Assembly: GCF_029543085.1 (NCBI RefSeq)
Contig: NZ_CP119967.1
Span: 4,118,501-4,182,500, forward strand
Direction: 5' to 3'
Length of the DNA: 64,000 nucleotides
DNA from: Pseudomonas sp. A34-9
GTDB lineage: Bacteria > Pseudomonadota > Gammaproteobacteria > Pseudomonadales > Pseudomonadaceae
In this document: positions 46,879 through 58,318 of the stretch, piece after piece
Numbering within the stretch: the first letter of the stretch is position 1
Layout: every line of letters begins with the position of its first letter
Notes under the pieces: generated by a model
What the model saw: the letters and a program-made list of their open reading frames with translations, nothing else
The model's database searches: none
What the model was told of the DNA's origin: nothing
Program-made: the position numbers and the translations under genes

Positions 46879-48717
46879 ATGGCCGCACCCGCCCCGCCGC
46901 TGTCCCACGACGCGATCGTCCAGACTTCCTGGCAACGTTGTCGCGCGTTCGGTCTCGATCACCAGAGCACGCCGGCCTTCGATCAGTTGCCCGCCGCCGG
47001 CATTGCGCAGTTGCTCGACAGCCATCATTCACTGGTGCAGACCACGCACCAGGAAGTCCTGCCCTATTACGAAAACATCCTCAGCAATTCCAACTGCCTG
47101 ATCATGCTCGCCGACAATCAGGGCCAAGTCCTGACCTCGTGGGGCACGCAACGCTTTATCGAGCCGAATCTGGCACGGGGCTTTCAGGCCGGGGCGAGCT
47201 GGGTGGAGCGCACCAGCGGCACCAACGCGATCGGCACGGCACTGGCCTGTGAACAAGCCGTGCACATCGAACACGACGAACATTTCCTCAAGGCCAACCG
47301 CTTCATGACCGGTTCCGCCGCGCCGATTTTCGACGCCGAGCGCAAGGTGATCGCGGTGCTCGACGTGTCCAGCGACAGCTACCTGCCGCCCTCGCACACC
47401 CTGGGCATGGTCAAGATGATGAGCCAGACCGTAGAGAACCGGCTGATCCTCAACCTGTTCCATGGCCAGCACTTTCAACTGACCTTCAACACCGGGTTGA
47501 ACAACCTCGACAGTCAGTGGGCCGGGTTGCTGATCTTTGATGAAAGCGGGCAAGTGCTGTCGGCCAATCGCCGTGCCGATAATCTGCTCGGCGTGCGTTT
47601 GTCGCGTGTCAGCGTTGAGAGCCTGTTCAAAGTGGCGCTGCTGGAATTGATCAATCAGCCCGACGGGTTGCCGTTTGCCTTGCAGAGCTCTGGGCGTAAC
47701 CGTTTTCAATGCTTGTTGAAGCGGCCGAAACAGGCGTCGATTCAACCGCGCGTTTTTGCGGCTGAACCGAAAACTGCCGCGCCCACCGCCATCAGTCTCA
47801 ACACTCTGCACTTCGGCGACAGTCGCGTTGAAAAAGCCGTGCGGCAGGCGGAACGGTTACTGGAGAAAGACATTCCGTTGCTGATCCACGGCGAAACCGG
47901 GGTCGGCAAGGAAGTCTTTGTCAAAGCCCTGCATCAGGCCAGCTCACGGAGCAAACAGGCATTCATCGCCGTGAACTGTGCGGCGATCCCCGCCGAACTG
48001 GTCGAGTCGGAACTATTCGGCTACGAGAAAGGCGCGTTCACCGGTGCCAACCAGAAAGGCAGCATCGGCCTGATTCGCAAGGCTGATAAAGGCACGTTGT
48101 TTCTTGATGAAATTGGTGACATGCCGCTGCCGACGCAAGCGCGTTTATTGCGGGTGTTGCAGGAGCGCTGTGTGCAGCCGGTGGGCAGCAGCGAGTTGTT
48201 CCCGGTGGACTTGCGGATTATCTCGGCGACTAACCGATCTTTACGCGAACAGGTGCAATTGGGCAGGTTTCGTGAGGACTTGTACTACCGCATTGGCGGG
48301 CTGACGCTGGAACTGCCACCGCTGCGCGAGCGCAGTGATAAACAAGCGTTGTTCAAACGGTTATGGGAACAGCATCGTGAGCCGACGCAATGGGCGGGAT
48401 TGAGTCGTGAAGTGCTGGAGTTGTTCGAACGGCATCCATGGCCGGGGAATTTGCGCCAAGTCAGCAGCGTGATGCAGGTGGCGCTGGCGATGGCCGAGGA
48501 ACAGCCGGTAAGGCCTGAGCATTTGCCGGATGATTTTTTTGTCGATCTGGAGATGGAGCCGGTGGAGAGCGCGCAGCCGCTGGGCCTGGATTTAAATGAT
48601 GTTGAGGCGTTGAACCGGGAGTTGAAGGCGGCCGGGGGGAATATTTCTCATCTGGCACGCAGGCTTGGGGTGAGCCGCAATACTCTCTACAAGCGGTTGC
48701 GGCAGATTGAAGGTTGA
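46879..48717 (+). CDS. Sigma-54-dependent activator with GAF domain, Fis-type HTH
   Basis: An AcoR-like enhancer-binding protein of 612 residues: GAF-type N-terminal sensor region (about 60-170, LADNQGQVLTSWG, GTNAIGTALA), PAS-like part, AAA+ domain with Walker A GETGVGKE (338-345), the sigma-54 contact loop GAFTGA (385-390) and Walker B GTLFLDEIGD, and a C-terminal Fis helix-turn-helix (GGNISHLARRLGVSRNTLYK). I chose MAAPAPPLSHDA at 46879 because AGAGG stands 9 bases upstream; ATG 46855 lacks this. Divergent from the glpSTPQUV operon, it is its likely activator; the ligand is unknown. Confidence 0.92.
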   Translation: MAAPAPPLSHDAIVQTSWQRCRAFGLDHQSTPAFDQLPAAGIAQLLDSHHSLVQTTHQEVLPYYENILSNSNCLIMLADNQGQVLTSWGTQRFIEPNLARGFQAGASWVERTSGTNAIGTALACEQAVHIEHDEHFLKANRFMTGSAAPIFDAERKVIAVLDVSSDSYLPPSHTLGMVKMMSQTVENRLILNLFHGQHFQLTFNTGLNNLDSQWAGLLIFDESGQVLSANRRADNLLGVRLSRVSVESLFKVALLELINQPDGLPFALQSSGRNRFQCLLKRPKQASIQPRVFAAEPKTAAPTAISLNTLHFGDSRVEKAVRQAERLLEKDIPLLIHGETGVGKEVFVKALHQASSRSKQAFIAVNCAAIPAELVESELFGYEKGAFTGANQKGSIGLIRKADKGTLFLDEIGDMPLPTQARLLRVLQERCVQPVGSSELFPVDLRIISATNRSLREQVQLGRFREDLYYRIGGLTLELPPLRERSDKQALFKRLWEQHREPTQWAGLSREVLELFERHPWPGNLRQVSSVMQVALAMAEEQPVRPEHLPDDFFVDLEMEPVESAQPLGLDLNDVEALNRELKAAGGNISHLARRLGVSRNTLYKRLRQIEG

Positions 48718-48729
48718 GTGAACCCCACT

Positions 48730-48918
48730 CCCCTCATCGGAACGCCGCCCGCCTATCCCTCTCCTCCAGGAGAGGGAGCTGACCGAGGTGTCTGGCGCTG
48801 GAGATCGACCTGAAACATCGTGGCGATTATGGATTCGGTGCAAATCGCTCAGGTCGGTGTATCTCGTGAGCATCCGCCATTCAGTCCCCTCTCCTGGGGG
48901 AGAGGGCTAGGGTGAGGG
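48730..48918. repeat. Non-coding inverted-repeat element, single copy
   Basis: Same family as 36848-37028. GGAGAGGGAGCTGACCGAGG, ATCGACCTGAAACAT, GCGATTATGGATTCGG and the right end GGGAGAGGGCTAGGGTGAGG are present; the left end is eroded. It overlaps the last codons of the convergent MFS gene. Confidence 0.75.
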
Positions 48919-50124
48919 CAAAAATTCCGGATCGACCTGCACAGCCGAAGCCGCCTCCAATGTGCGCAACCCCACCAGCACGACCACCACCATCATCAAC
49001 CCTGCGCCAATCGCCACGCCGAATCCCGCTCGCGCGCCGTATGCATCGATAACCAACCCCGCCAGCATGCCGCCCAGCGCAACGCCAATGCTGATGCCGG
49101 TGGTCATCCACGTCAGCCCTTCGGTGATCCGCGACGGCGGGATGATGATCGTCCCCAGCTTCATGACCACGACCATCGTTGGCGCAAACGAAATGCCGGC
49201 AATAAACAGCGTCCCTGACAGGACGTAAACATCCGCCGCAAAAATCGGCAATACACCGGTGAACGCCGTGACCAGGATCCCGATCAGGAACTGTTTTTCG
49301 ATCGCCAGCGAAACCCTCATCGCGCCGAACGTCAGGCCCGCCACCAGTGAACCGAACGCATAGGCGGCGAGGATAAAGGTCGCCGACGCTGGCCAGCCTT
49401 GCGCATTGGCGAACGCCACGACGGCAACATCGATTGCTCCACCGATAACGCCCATCGCCAACAACGCGAGGACAATGGTGCGAACGCCGGGGATCAGCAA
49501 GGTCGAGCCGCCATGGCTGGCCTGGCCCACGACAACCTTGGGTTCCGTCTGGCGTTGCAGGAGGAACGCCGTCACTCCGACGGCCAGCAACCCGACCGCG
49601 ACCAGTGGCCCGGCCTCGGCGAAAAAACTCACGCTCAAGCCGATCGCCAGTGGCGGACCGACGATGTAAGCCATTTCGGTGAGGACCGTGTCCAGCGAGA
49701 ACGCCGTATGCAATTGCGGTTTGCCCCGGAACAACTGCGTCCAGCGCGCGCGGATCATCGACGGCATGCTCGGCATCGTCCCCGCCAGCGCGGCCAGAAC
49801 GAAGAGCAACGCGGCGGGTGCACGCAAATAGACGGCGATGATCAGCGCCAGCAACATGCCAATGCTGAACGCCGTGACGACAGGCAGCACGCGACTCTGG
49901 CCATGTTGATCGACCCGTTTCGAGATGTGCGGGCCGAGCAGCGCATTGGCGAGGGTGAACGTACCGGCGACGGCACCGGCCAGCCAGTACACACCGGTTT
50001 GCTCAACCAGCATGGTGATGATGCCAATGCCGATCATTGCCTGCGGCAACCGCGCAATAGAACTCGCGAGCACTAACCCCGTGGCGCCGGGCGTTGTTAG
50101 CAGTTCGCGATAGTGATTAGCCAT
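48907..50124 (-). CDS. MFS transporter
   Basis: A 405-residue major facilitator with 12 predicted membrane helices (for example LVLASSIARLPQAMIGIGII, AYIVGPPLAIGLSVSFF and AIGAGLMMVVVVLVGL). It has no clear substrate motif. It resembles efflux or arabinose-exporter-like MFS proteins without close assignment. GAAGGGAG precedes the ATG. The last codons lie in the edge of the inverted-repeat element, so the C-terminus (DPEFLPSP) may have been modified by insertion of that element. Confidence 0.85.
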   Translation of the reverse strand: MANHYRELLTTPGATGLVLASSIARLPQAMIGIGIITMLVEQTGVYWLAGAVAGTFTLANALLGPHISKRVDQHGQSRVLPVVTAFSIGMLLALIIAVYLRAPAALLFVLAALAGTMPSMPSMIRARWTQLFRGKPQLHTAFSLDTVLTEMAYIVGPPLAIGLSVSFFAEAGPLVAVGLLAVGVTAFLLQRQTEPKVVVGQASHGGSTLLIPGVRTIVLALLAMGVIGGAIDVAVVAFANAQGWPASATFILAAYAFGSLVAGLTFGAMRVSLAIEKQFLIGILVTAFTGVLPIFAADVYVLSGTLFIAGISFAPTMVVVMKLGTIIIPPSRITEGLTWMTTGISIGVALGGMLAGLVIDAYGARAGFGVAIGAGLMMVVVVLVGLRTLEAASAVQVDPEFLPSP

Positions 50125-50204
50125 GGTGTCTCCCTTCCAGAATCGTCGCTGCTCAGCATCCCGCTGAACGCGTTGCCGACATCAAGACCTACGCGAACAT
50201 CAAA

Positions 50205-50518
50205 AGCAACCCTCACCCCAGCCCTCTCCCGGAGGGAGAGGGAGTCGACCGAGGTGTCTGGCGTTGTACATCGACCTGACAGATTGTGTCGATTATGGAT
50301 TCGGAGAAAAACTTTCAGGTCGATGTATTCTTGAACATCCCCCATTCAGTCCCCTCTCCCGGAGGTAGAAGGTGCCGACCGAGGTGACTGGCGTTGTACA
50401 TCGACCTGACAGATTGTGTCGATTATGGATTCGGCAAACATCGTTCAAGTCGGCGTATCTCGCGAACATCCCCCATTCAGTCCCCTCTCCCTCTGGGAGA
50501 GGGTTAGGGTGAGGGGCT
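50205..50518. repeat. Non-coding inverted-repeat element, tandem double copy
   Basis: Left end CCCTCACCCCAGCCCTCTCC, right end GGGAGAGGGTTAGGGTGAGG. Two internal units with GTACATCGACCTGACAGATT and GTGTCGATTATGGATTCGG repeat with a period of 130 bases. Together with the terminator and the short repeat that follow, it fills 50125-50619. Confidence 0.85.
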
Positions 50519-50536
50519 CTTTTACGCGCCCAAACA

Positions 50537-50562
50537 AAAACCCGCACAAGGCGGGTTTTGTT
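50537..50562 (-). terminator. Terminator of glnS-cysS
   Basis: AAAACCCGC (50537-50545) and GCGGGTTTT (50551-50559) with ACAAG loop; read leftward the stem ends in TTTTTG. It lies about 60 bases after the cysS stop. It could also stop transcripts from the other side. Confidence 0.88.
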
Positions 50563-50563
50563 G

Positions 50564-50614
50564 ATCGTTCCCACGCTCCGCGTGGGAATGCAGCCCGGGA
50601 CGCTCTGCGTCCCT
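50564..50614. repeat. Short double-hairpin repeat
   Basis: GTTCCCACGCTCCGCGTGGGAA and GGGACGCTCTGCGTCCC are two small hairpins in tandem, separated by ATGCAGCCC. This is a common intergenic repeat of pseudomonads. Confidence 0.7.
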
Positions 50615-50619
50615 GATCA

Positions 50620-52002
50620 TCAGTCAGCCAGACGCCAGGTCGTGCCACCCTTGCCGTCTTCCAGCACCACGCCCATCGCCGTCAGCTGATCACGGATACG
50701 ATCGGACTCAGCCCAATCCTTACCCGCACGCGCCGCCAGACGCGCGGCAATCAGCGCATCCACTTCAGCCGCATCGACACGCCCTTCGGCGCCGGCCTGC
50801 AGGAAGTCATCGGCTTCGAGCTGCAACACACCCAACACACTCGCCAGTTCTTTCAGACGTGCCGCCAGACCCGCCGCTGCGTCGAGATCGCTCTCACGCA
50901 GACGGTTGATCTCACGCACCATCTCGAACAGCACCGCACAGGCTTCCGGCGTGCCGAAGTCGTCGTTCATCACCGTGGTGAAACGCTCGACGAAGGCTTC
51001 GCCGCCCGCCGGCGCCACGGTCGGCAGGCCTTTCAACGCGTGGTAGAAACGCTCCAGTGCGCCCTTGGCGTCCTTGAGGTTATCTTCCGAGTAGTTGATC
51101 GCGCTGCGGTAGTGGCTCGACACCAGCAGGTAACGCACGACTTCCGGGTGGTACTTGTCGAGCACGTCGCGAATGGTGAAGAAGTTGTTCAAGGACTTGG
51201 ACATCTTCTCGCCATTGATACGGATCATGCCGCAATGCATCCACGCGTTGGCGTAGGTCTTGCCGGTGGCCGCTTCGCTCTGGGCGATTTCGTTTTCGTG
51301 GTGCGGGAACTCGAGGTCGCTGCCGCCGCCATGAATATCGAAGGTCTCACCGAGGCAGCAGGTGGACATCACCGAGCACTCGATGTGCCAGCCCGGACGC
51401 CCGGCGCCCCACGGCGACTCCCAGCTTGGCTCGCCCGGCTTGACGCCTTTCCACAGGACGAAGTCCAGCGGATCTTCCTTGGCTTCATCGACCTCGATCC
51501 GCGCACCGATGCGCAGGTCTTCGATCTTCTTGCGCGACAGCTTGCCGTAGCCCATGAACTTGCCGACGCGGTAGTACACGTCGCCATTGCCCGGGGCGTA
51601 GGCGTAACCCTTGTCGATCAAGGTCTGGATCATCGCGTGCATGCCCGGAATGTGATCCGTGGCGCGCGGTTCCATGTCCGGCTTCTTGATGTTCAGGCGC
51701 GCTTCGTCTTCGTGCATTGCGGCGATCATGCGCTCGGTCAACGCTTCGAACGATTCACCGTTCTCGTTGGCGCGGTTGATGATCTTGTCGTCGATGTCGG
51801 TGATGTTGCGCACGTAGGTCAGGTCGTAACCGCTGAAGCGCAACCAGCGGGTCACCAGGTCGAACGCGACCATGCTGCGGCCGTGGCCGAGGTGGCAGTA
51901 GTCGTACACGGTCATCCCGCAGACGTACATGCGCACCTTGTTGCCATCGAGCGGCTTGAAGACTTCTTTGCTCTTGGTGAGCGTGTTGTAAATCGTCAGC
52001 AC
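50620..52002 (-). CDS. cysS: Cysteinyl-tRNA synthetase
   Basis: A class I aminoacyl-tRNA synthetase charging tRNA-Cys, 460 residues. The HIGH-like motif is HLGHGRS, the KMSKS motif is [10 protein letters not shown], and zinc ligands appear in [15 protein letters not shown] and the EFPHHENE segment. I placed the start at a GTG (52002), reading (V/M)[13 protein letters not shown], because it has AAGGAA eight bases upstream and gives the usual length. An in-frame ATG 42 bases upstream would overlap the glnS end. It follows glnS with a 22-base gap, so the two form an operon. Confidence 0.95.
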   Translation of the reverse strand: MLTIYNTLTKSKEVFKPLDGNKVRMYVCGMTVYDYCHLGHGRSMVAFDLVTRWLRFSGYDLTYVRNITDIDDKIINRANENGESFEALTERMIAAMHEDEARLNIKKPDMEPRATDHIPGMHAMIQTLIDKGYAYAPGNGDVYYRVGKFMGYGKLSRKKIEDLRIGARIEVDEAKEDPLDFVLWKGVKPGEPSWESPWGAGRPGWHIECSVMSTCCLGETFDIHGGGSDLEFPHHENEIAQSEAATGKTYANAWMHCGMIRINGEKMSKSLNNFFTIRDVLDKYHPEVVRYLLVSSHYRSAINYSEDNLKDAKGALERFYHALKGLPTVAPAGGEAFVERFTTVMNDDFGTPEACAVLFEMVREINRLRESDLDAAAGLAARLKELASVLGVLQLEADDFLQAGAEGRVDAAEVDALIAARLAARAGKDWAESDRIRDQLTAMGVVLEDGKGGTTWRLAD

Positions 52003-52024
52003 TTTTAATTTCCTTGACGCTGAA

Positions 52025-53725
<1,701 letters not shown>

Positions 53726-53974
53726 AGGATCCTTGACTTACATGTGCGCGGCCGCAGAGGGGGCCAGACAAAACAAAGCCGCTATCATAGCCGATGCTGT
53801 CAAGGGGCTGACAGAGCACGGCCTATAAAGGAGCGCATTTAATCGCCGGGAATTGAAAAACAGCCTCGAAATTCGCGCCTGTCACGCTAAACTGCGCACC
53901 TTGGCCCATGGGCTGAACCGGTAACGGGCCGAAATGTCCCATTACCCACGAATTCCTTATAAAGAGTAGCGATC

Positions 53975-54481
53975 ATGACTCAAGTCAAACTGACCACCAA
54001 CTACGGCGACATCGTCATCGAACTGGACGCGGAAAAAGCGCCGATCACCGCTGCCAACTTCCTCGAATACGTTAAAAACGGTCACTACGAGAACGTGGTA
54101 TTCCACCGCGTGATCAAGGGCTTCATGATCCAGGGCGGCGGTTTCGAGCCTGGCATGCAAGAAAAGAAAGACAAGCGCCCAAGCATTCAGAACGAAGCCG
54201 ACAACGGCCTGAAGAACGAGAAGTACACCCTGGCCATGGCTCGCACCATGGACCCGCATTCGGCCTCGGCGCAGTTCTTCATCAACGCCACCAACAACAG
54301 CTTCCTCAACCACACCGCCAAGACCGCTCAGGGCTGGGGCTACGCCGTATTCGGTAAAGTGGTTGCCGGCACTGAGGTTGTCGACAAGATCGAAGGTGTT
54401 GCCACTACCTCCAAGGCCGGTCACCAGGACGTGCCAAAAGACGACGTGATCATCGAGAAAGCCGAGATCATCGAAGCGTGA
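53975..54481 (+). CDS. ppiB: Peptidyl-prolyl cis-trans isomerase B (cyclophilin)
   Basis: A cytoplasmic cyclophilin of 168 residues without signal peptide. The active-site segment [17 protein letters not shown] contains the catalytic arginine, and [13 protein letters not shown] follows. It assists protein folding by proline isomerisation. Its stop overlaps the lpxH start. Gene order glnS / ppiB-lpxH is as in other pseudomonads. Confidence 0.96.
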   Translation: MTQVKLTTNYGDIVIELDAEKAPITAANFLEYVKNGHYENVVFHRVIKGFMIQGGGFEPGMQEKKDKRPSIQNEADNGLKNEKYTLAMARTMDPHSASAQFFINATNNSFLNHTAKTAQGWGYAVFGKVVAGTEVVDKIEGVATTSKAGHQDVPKDDVIIEKAEIIEA

Positions 54482-55224
54482 TATTGCTGATTTCAGACTT
54501 GCATCTGGAAGAGGAGCGCCCGGACATTACCCGGGCGTTTCTGGATTTGCTCGCCGGACGCGCCCGCTCGGCGAGTGCGTTGTACATCCTCGGCGACTTC
54601 TTCGAAGCATGGATTGGCGACGACGCCATGACACCCTTCCAGCGCTCCATCTGCCAGGCCCTGCGCGAATTGAGCGACAGCGGCACGGCGATCTTTCTGA
54701 TGCACGGCAATCGCGACTTCATGCTCGGCAAGGCCTTTTGCAAGCAGGCCGGCTGTACGCTATTGAAGGACCCGAGTGTCGTGCAGTTTTATGGCGAGCC
54801 GGTGCTGTTGATGCACGGCGACAGCCTCTGCACCCGCGACGTCGGCTATATGAAGCTGCGTCGCTATCTGCGCAATCCGGTCACCCTGTTCATCCTGCGC
54901 AACCTGCCGCTGAGCAGCCGTCATAAGCTGGCGCGCAAACTGCGCAGCGAGAGTAAGGCCCAGACGCGGATGAAGGCCAATGACATCGTTGATGTCACGC
55001 CGGAGGAAATTCCGCGGATCATGCAGGCATTTGGCGTGAAAACCCTGATTCACGGGCACACCCACCGCCCGGCGATTCACAAGCTGCAGCTCGGTGAGCA
55101 GGCGGCGAAGCGCATTGTGCTGGGGGATTGGGATCGTCAGGGTTGGGCGTTGCAGGTGGATGAGAGCGGGTATGCCTTGGCACCGTTTGACTTCGCCCCG
55201 CCGCTGGCTTTGCCGCACGGCTGA
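54478..55224 (+). CDS. lpxH: UDP-2,3-diacylglucosamine diphosphatase
   Basis: LpxH hydrolyses UDP-2,3-diacylglucosamine to lipid X in lipid A synthesis and is membrane-associated. It has 248 residues, with a calcineurin-like metallophosphoesterase metal site: [24 protein letters not shown] and GHTHRPAIH. It begins with GTG at 54478, overlapping the ppiB stop by 4 bases (GTGA), so the genes are coupled. Confidence 0.95.
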   Translation: MILLISDLHLEEERPDITRAFLDLLAGRARSASALYILGDFFEAWIGDDAMTPFQRSICQALRELSDSGTAIFLMHGNRDFMLGKAFCKQAGCTLLKDPSVVQFYGEPVLLMHGDSLCTRDVGYMKLRRYLRNPVTLFILRNLPLSSRHKLARKLRSESKAQTRMKANDIVDVTPEEIPRIMQAFGVKTLIHGHTHRPAIHKLQLGEQAAKRIVLGDWDRQGWALQVDESGYALAPFDFAPPLALPHG

Positions 55225-55228
55225 AGAT

Positions 55229-55400
55229 CGCTACCCCCTCACCCCAGCCCTCTCCCCCAGGGGGGCGAGGGGGAAAGGGAGCCGATCTTCATGGCTTTCA
55301 AGACCTGAGTTCGACTCGATATCTCAGGTCGGCGTACCTCGAAAGCAACCCGCGGTCAGTCCCCTCTCCCCCTGGGAGAGGGTTAGGGTGAGGGGCTTTT
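55229..55400. repeat. Non-coding inverted-repeat element, single copy
   Basis: Left end CCCCTCACCCCAGCCCTCTC, right end GGGAGAGGGTTAGGGTGAGG. The inside shares TTCATGGCTTTCAAGACCTGA-like and CAGTCCCCTCTCCC parts with the copy at 28883. It separates lpxH from the convergent efflux operon. Confidence 0.82.
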
Positions 55401-55404
55401 GACC

Positions 55405-56934
55405 TTAGTGCCCGGACGCCGCCGGCCCTGCCTTAGCAGCAAACGGCGGCTTCGCCAGCCACACAATCAGAATCAACCCCATAAAACCCCAGCCCAACAG
55501 CGTGAAGTAATCCACGGTGGAGAGCATGTACGCCTGGCTCGTCAGAATCTGATCCATCTGCGCATAAGCCGATTGGCTCGCGCCGCCCAAATGATTCAAG
55601 GTCTCACGAGTCGCCGGCTCGAAGGTGCTGATGCTTTCACTCATGTACGCATGATGTTGATCGGCCCGACGAATCCAGATCCACGTGGTCAGCGACGCCG
55701 CAAAACTACCGCCCAACGTCCGCAGGAACGTCGCAAGACCGGCACCATCGGCAATCTGGCTTGGCGGCAGATCCGACATCAGGATGCTCAGGGTCGGCAT
55801 GAAGAACAGCGCCACGCCAATGCCCATGAACAGCTGCACCAAAGCGATGTGCTGGAAGTCCACCTCGTTGGTGAAACCGGCGCGCATGAAGCAGCTCAAG
55901 CCAATCGCCAGAAACGCCAGCCCGGCCAGCAAACGCAGGTCGAACTTGTTCGCGTACTTGCCGACAAACGGCGACAGCAGCACCGGCAGAATGCCGATCG
56001 GCGCCACCGCCAGACCAGCCCAGGTCGCGGTGTAGCCCATTTGCGTCTGCAACCATTGTGGCAGGATCAGGTTGATGCCGAAGAACCCGGCGTAACCCAG
56101 CACCAACACCAGCGTGCCGATGCGGAAGTTGCGGTAGGCGAACAGCCGCAGGTTGACCACCGGATGCTGGTCGGTCATTTCCCAAATGACGAACACGGCC
56201 AGGGCGATCACCGAAATCGCCGCGCCGATGATGATGAAGTTCGACTCGAACCAATCCAGATCATTGCCCTTGTCGAGGATCACCTGCAAGGCGCCAACAC
56301 CGATGATCAGTGTGATCAGACCGACGTAATCCATCGGCTGACGGCTGGTTTCCACCGGACGTTTGGCCAGCTGCGAGCGCACCACCATCACCGCGAAAAT
56401 ACCGATCGGTACGTTGATAAAGAAGATCCACGGCCAGCTGTAGCTGTCGGTAATCCAGCCACCGAGAATCGGCCCGGCAATGGGCGCGACCACCGTGACC
56501 ATCGCCAGCAACGCCAGGGCCATGCCGCGCCTGGCGGGGGGATACACGGCGATCAACAGGGTTTGCGTCATCGGGTACAACGGCCCGGCGACCAAGCCTT
56601 GCAGCACGCGGAAGCCGATCAATTCCGGCATCGACGTCGAGATACCGCAGAGAAACGAGGCCAGCACGAACAGCATGGTGGCCCAGAGGAACAGCTTCAC
56701 TTCGCCGAAACGGCGGCTGAGCCAACCGGTCAGCGGCAGCGCAATCGCGTTGCTCACGGCGAACGAAGTGATCACCCAGGTGCCCTGCTCCGAACTCACC
56801 CCCAGGTTGCCGGAAATCGTCGGCAGCGCCACGTTGGCGATGGTGGTGTCGAGCACTTGCATGAACGTCGCCAGCGACAGGCCGATGGTGCTGAGCAACA
56901 GGCTGGGCGGCGTGAAAGAGGCGTTATTGCTCAT
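55405..56934 (-). CDS. emrB: Drug efflux MFS pump, EmrB family (DHA2)
   Basis: An inner-membrane proton-coupled exporter of 509 residues with 14 predicted helices. The DHA2 motif C region and the opening SLATFMQVLDTTIANVALPT are typical of EmrB. With the HlyD-type adaptor and outer-membrane factor upstream in the same operon it makes a tripartite drug efflux system (compare EmrAB-OpmG of P. aeruginosa). The start at 56934 follows AGGA. A REP pair lies in the 166-base gap after emrA. Confidence 0.93.
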   Translation of the reverse strand: MSNNASFTPPSLLLSTIGLSLATFMQVLDTTIANVALPTISGNLGVSSEQGTWVITSFAVSNAIALPLTGWLSRRFGEVKLFLWATMLFVLASFLCGISTSMPELIGFRVLQGLVAGPLYPMTQTLLIAVYPPARRGMALALLAMVTVVAPIAGPILGGWITDSYSWPWIFFINVPIGIFAVMVVRSQLAKRPVETSRQPMDYVGLITLIIGVGALQVILDKGNDLDWFESNFIIIGAAISVIALAVFVIWEMTDQHPVVNLRLFAYRNFRIGTLVLVLGYAGFFGINLILPQWLQTQMGYTATWAGLAVAPIGILPVLLSPFVGKYANKFDLRLLAGLAFLAIGLSCFMRAGFTNEVDFQHIALVQLFMGIGVALFFMPTLSILMSDLPPSQIADGAGLATFLRTLGGSFAASLTTWIWIRRADQHHAYMSESISTFEPATRETLNHLGGASQSAYAQMDQILTSQAYMLSTVDYFTLLGWGFMGLILIVWLAKPPFAAKAGPAASGH

Positions 56935-56987
56935 TGTGAATCCTATGAAACCAAGTTGACGCCGCGTGCTGATGAACACCGCGACCC

Positions 56988-57078
56988 CTGTGGGAGCGAG
57001 CTTGCTCGCGAAGGCGGTGTACCAGACAAATCAACGGCGAATGACACTCCGCTTTCGCGAGCAAGCTCGCTCCCACAA
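56988..57078. repeat. REP pair between emrA and emrB
   Basis: CTGTGGGAGCGAGCTTGCTC and its inverse GAGCAAGCTCGCTCCCACA inside an operon gap. The hairpin could lower emrB expression relative to emrA. Confidence 0.82.
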
Positions 57079-57100
57079 GGGGCAGTGCCAAAGTCACGAT

Positions 57101-58303
57101 TCAGCGTTGCGCGGTTTTGCTCACCGCAGCGCTGTTGTCGTGGATCAGCTGCGCAATCATCGCGTCGGCTTCAGCCAGTTGACGGTCGTAGACGTTGGTG
57201 CTGAACGAGGCTTTTTGCGGCGGTTGCTGCGCCAGCACCGGACCGCTCTGGTCGTGCAAATTCACTTCAACATTGGTCGACAGACCGACGCGCAGCGGGT
57301 GCTTGGCCAGTTCTTCGGCGTTGATGTGGATACGCACCGGCACACGCTGAACAATCTTGATCCAGTTACCGGTGGCATTCTGCGCCGGCAACAAGGCAAA
57401 CGCGCTACCGGTACCCGCACCGAGGCTGTCGACGGTGCCGCTGTATTTAACGTCGCTGCCGTAGATGTCGGATTCGATGTCGACCGGCTGACCGATGCGC
57501 ATGTCACGCAGTTGGGTTTCCTTGAAGTTGGCGTCGATCCACAGTTGATCCAGCGGAATCACCGCCATCAACGCCGTGCCCGGCTGCACACGCTGGCCGA
57601 GTTGCACGGTGCGTTTGGCCACGTAACCGGTCACTGGCGCGATCAAGGTACTGCGGGCATTGGTCAGGTAAGCCTGGCGCAGATCGGCAGCCGCCGACAT
57701 CACGTCCGGGTGCGACGACACCACGGTGTCATCGACCAGTGCGCTGGTGGTTTTCAGCTGTTGTTTGGCATTGGCCAGGGCGTTTTGCGCCGAGGTCAGA
57801 TCATCGCGAGCGTGGGACAGTTCTTCCTGAGAAATCGCCCCGCCAGCGGCAAGGTTTTTCCGCCGGTTGAAGTTGTCCTGAGCCTTCTGCACTTCGGCCT
57901 GCTGCGCGTTGACCTGGGCTTTCATGCCATCAACGTTGCTGTACAAGCCGCGCACCTGACGCACGGTGCGCGCCAGTTTCGCCTGCGCACTTTGCAGGCC
58001 GACTTCGGCGTCGTTCGGGTCGAAGTTGATCAGCACCTGGCCTTCGTGAACCAGATCGCCATCGTCAGCACCGATGCTGACCACGGTGCCGGTCACCAGC
58101 GGGGTGATTTCCACGACGTTACCGTTGACGTAGGCGTCATCGGTGCTTTCGTTAAAGCGCCCGATGAACTCGTGATACGCCCAGACGCCGGCGCAGGCGA
58201 GTGCAACCACAACGGCCAGCACCAACAGCATGACTTTGCGTTTGCGCGGGTTGCCGGTGTCCGGGGTGTTGCCTTGAGCTTGGGTGTTTTCGGCAGTGGC
58301 CAT
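57101..58303 (-). CDS. emrA: Drug efflux periplasmic adaptor, EmrA family
   Basis: A HlyD-type adaptor of 400 residues: short cytoplasmic tail, one membrane helix (VMLLVLAVVVALACAGVWAY), lipoyl halves flanking a long coiled coil (QVRGLYSNVDGMKAQVNAQQ region), and a beta-barrel end. ESTDDAYVNGNVVEITPLVT is the family hallmark. AAGGTAAT precedes the ATG. It lies 15 bases after the outer-membrane factor gene. Confidence 0.93.
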   Translation of the reverse strand: MATAENTQAQGNTPDTGNPRKRKVMLLVLAVVVALACAGVWAYHEFIGRFNESTDDAYVNGNVVEITPLVTGTVVSIGADDGDLVHEGQVLINFDPNDAEVGLQSAQAKLARTVRQVRGLYSNVDGMKAQVNAQQAEVQKAQDNFNRRKNLAAGGAISQEELSHARDDLTSAQNALANAKQQLKTTSALVDDTVVSSHPDVMSAAADLRQAYLTNARSTLIAPVTGYVAKRTVQLGQRVQPGTALMAVIPLDQLWIDANFKETQLRDMRIGQPVDIESDIYGSDVKYSGTVDSLGAGTGSAFALLPAQNATGNWIKIVQRVPVRIHINAEELAKHPLRVGLSTNVEVNLHDQSGPVLAQQPPQKASFSTNVYDRQLAEADAMIAQLIHDNSAAVSKTAQR

Positions 58304-58318
58304 GACAATTACCTTGAA

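Noticed and set aside
53726..53974. tRNA genes near glnS/cysS
   Set aside because: No cloverleaf with a TTCGA/TTCAA T-loop and CCA-type end was found by eye in this gap or in 50125-50619.
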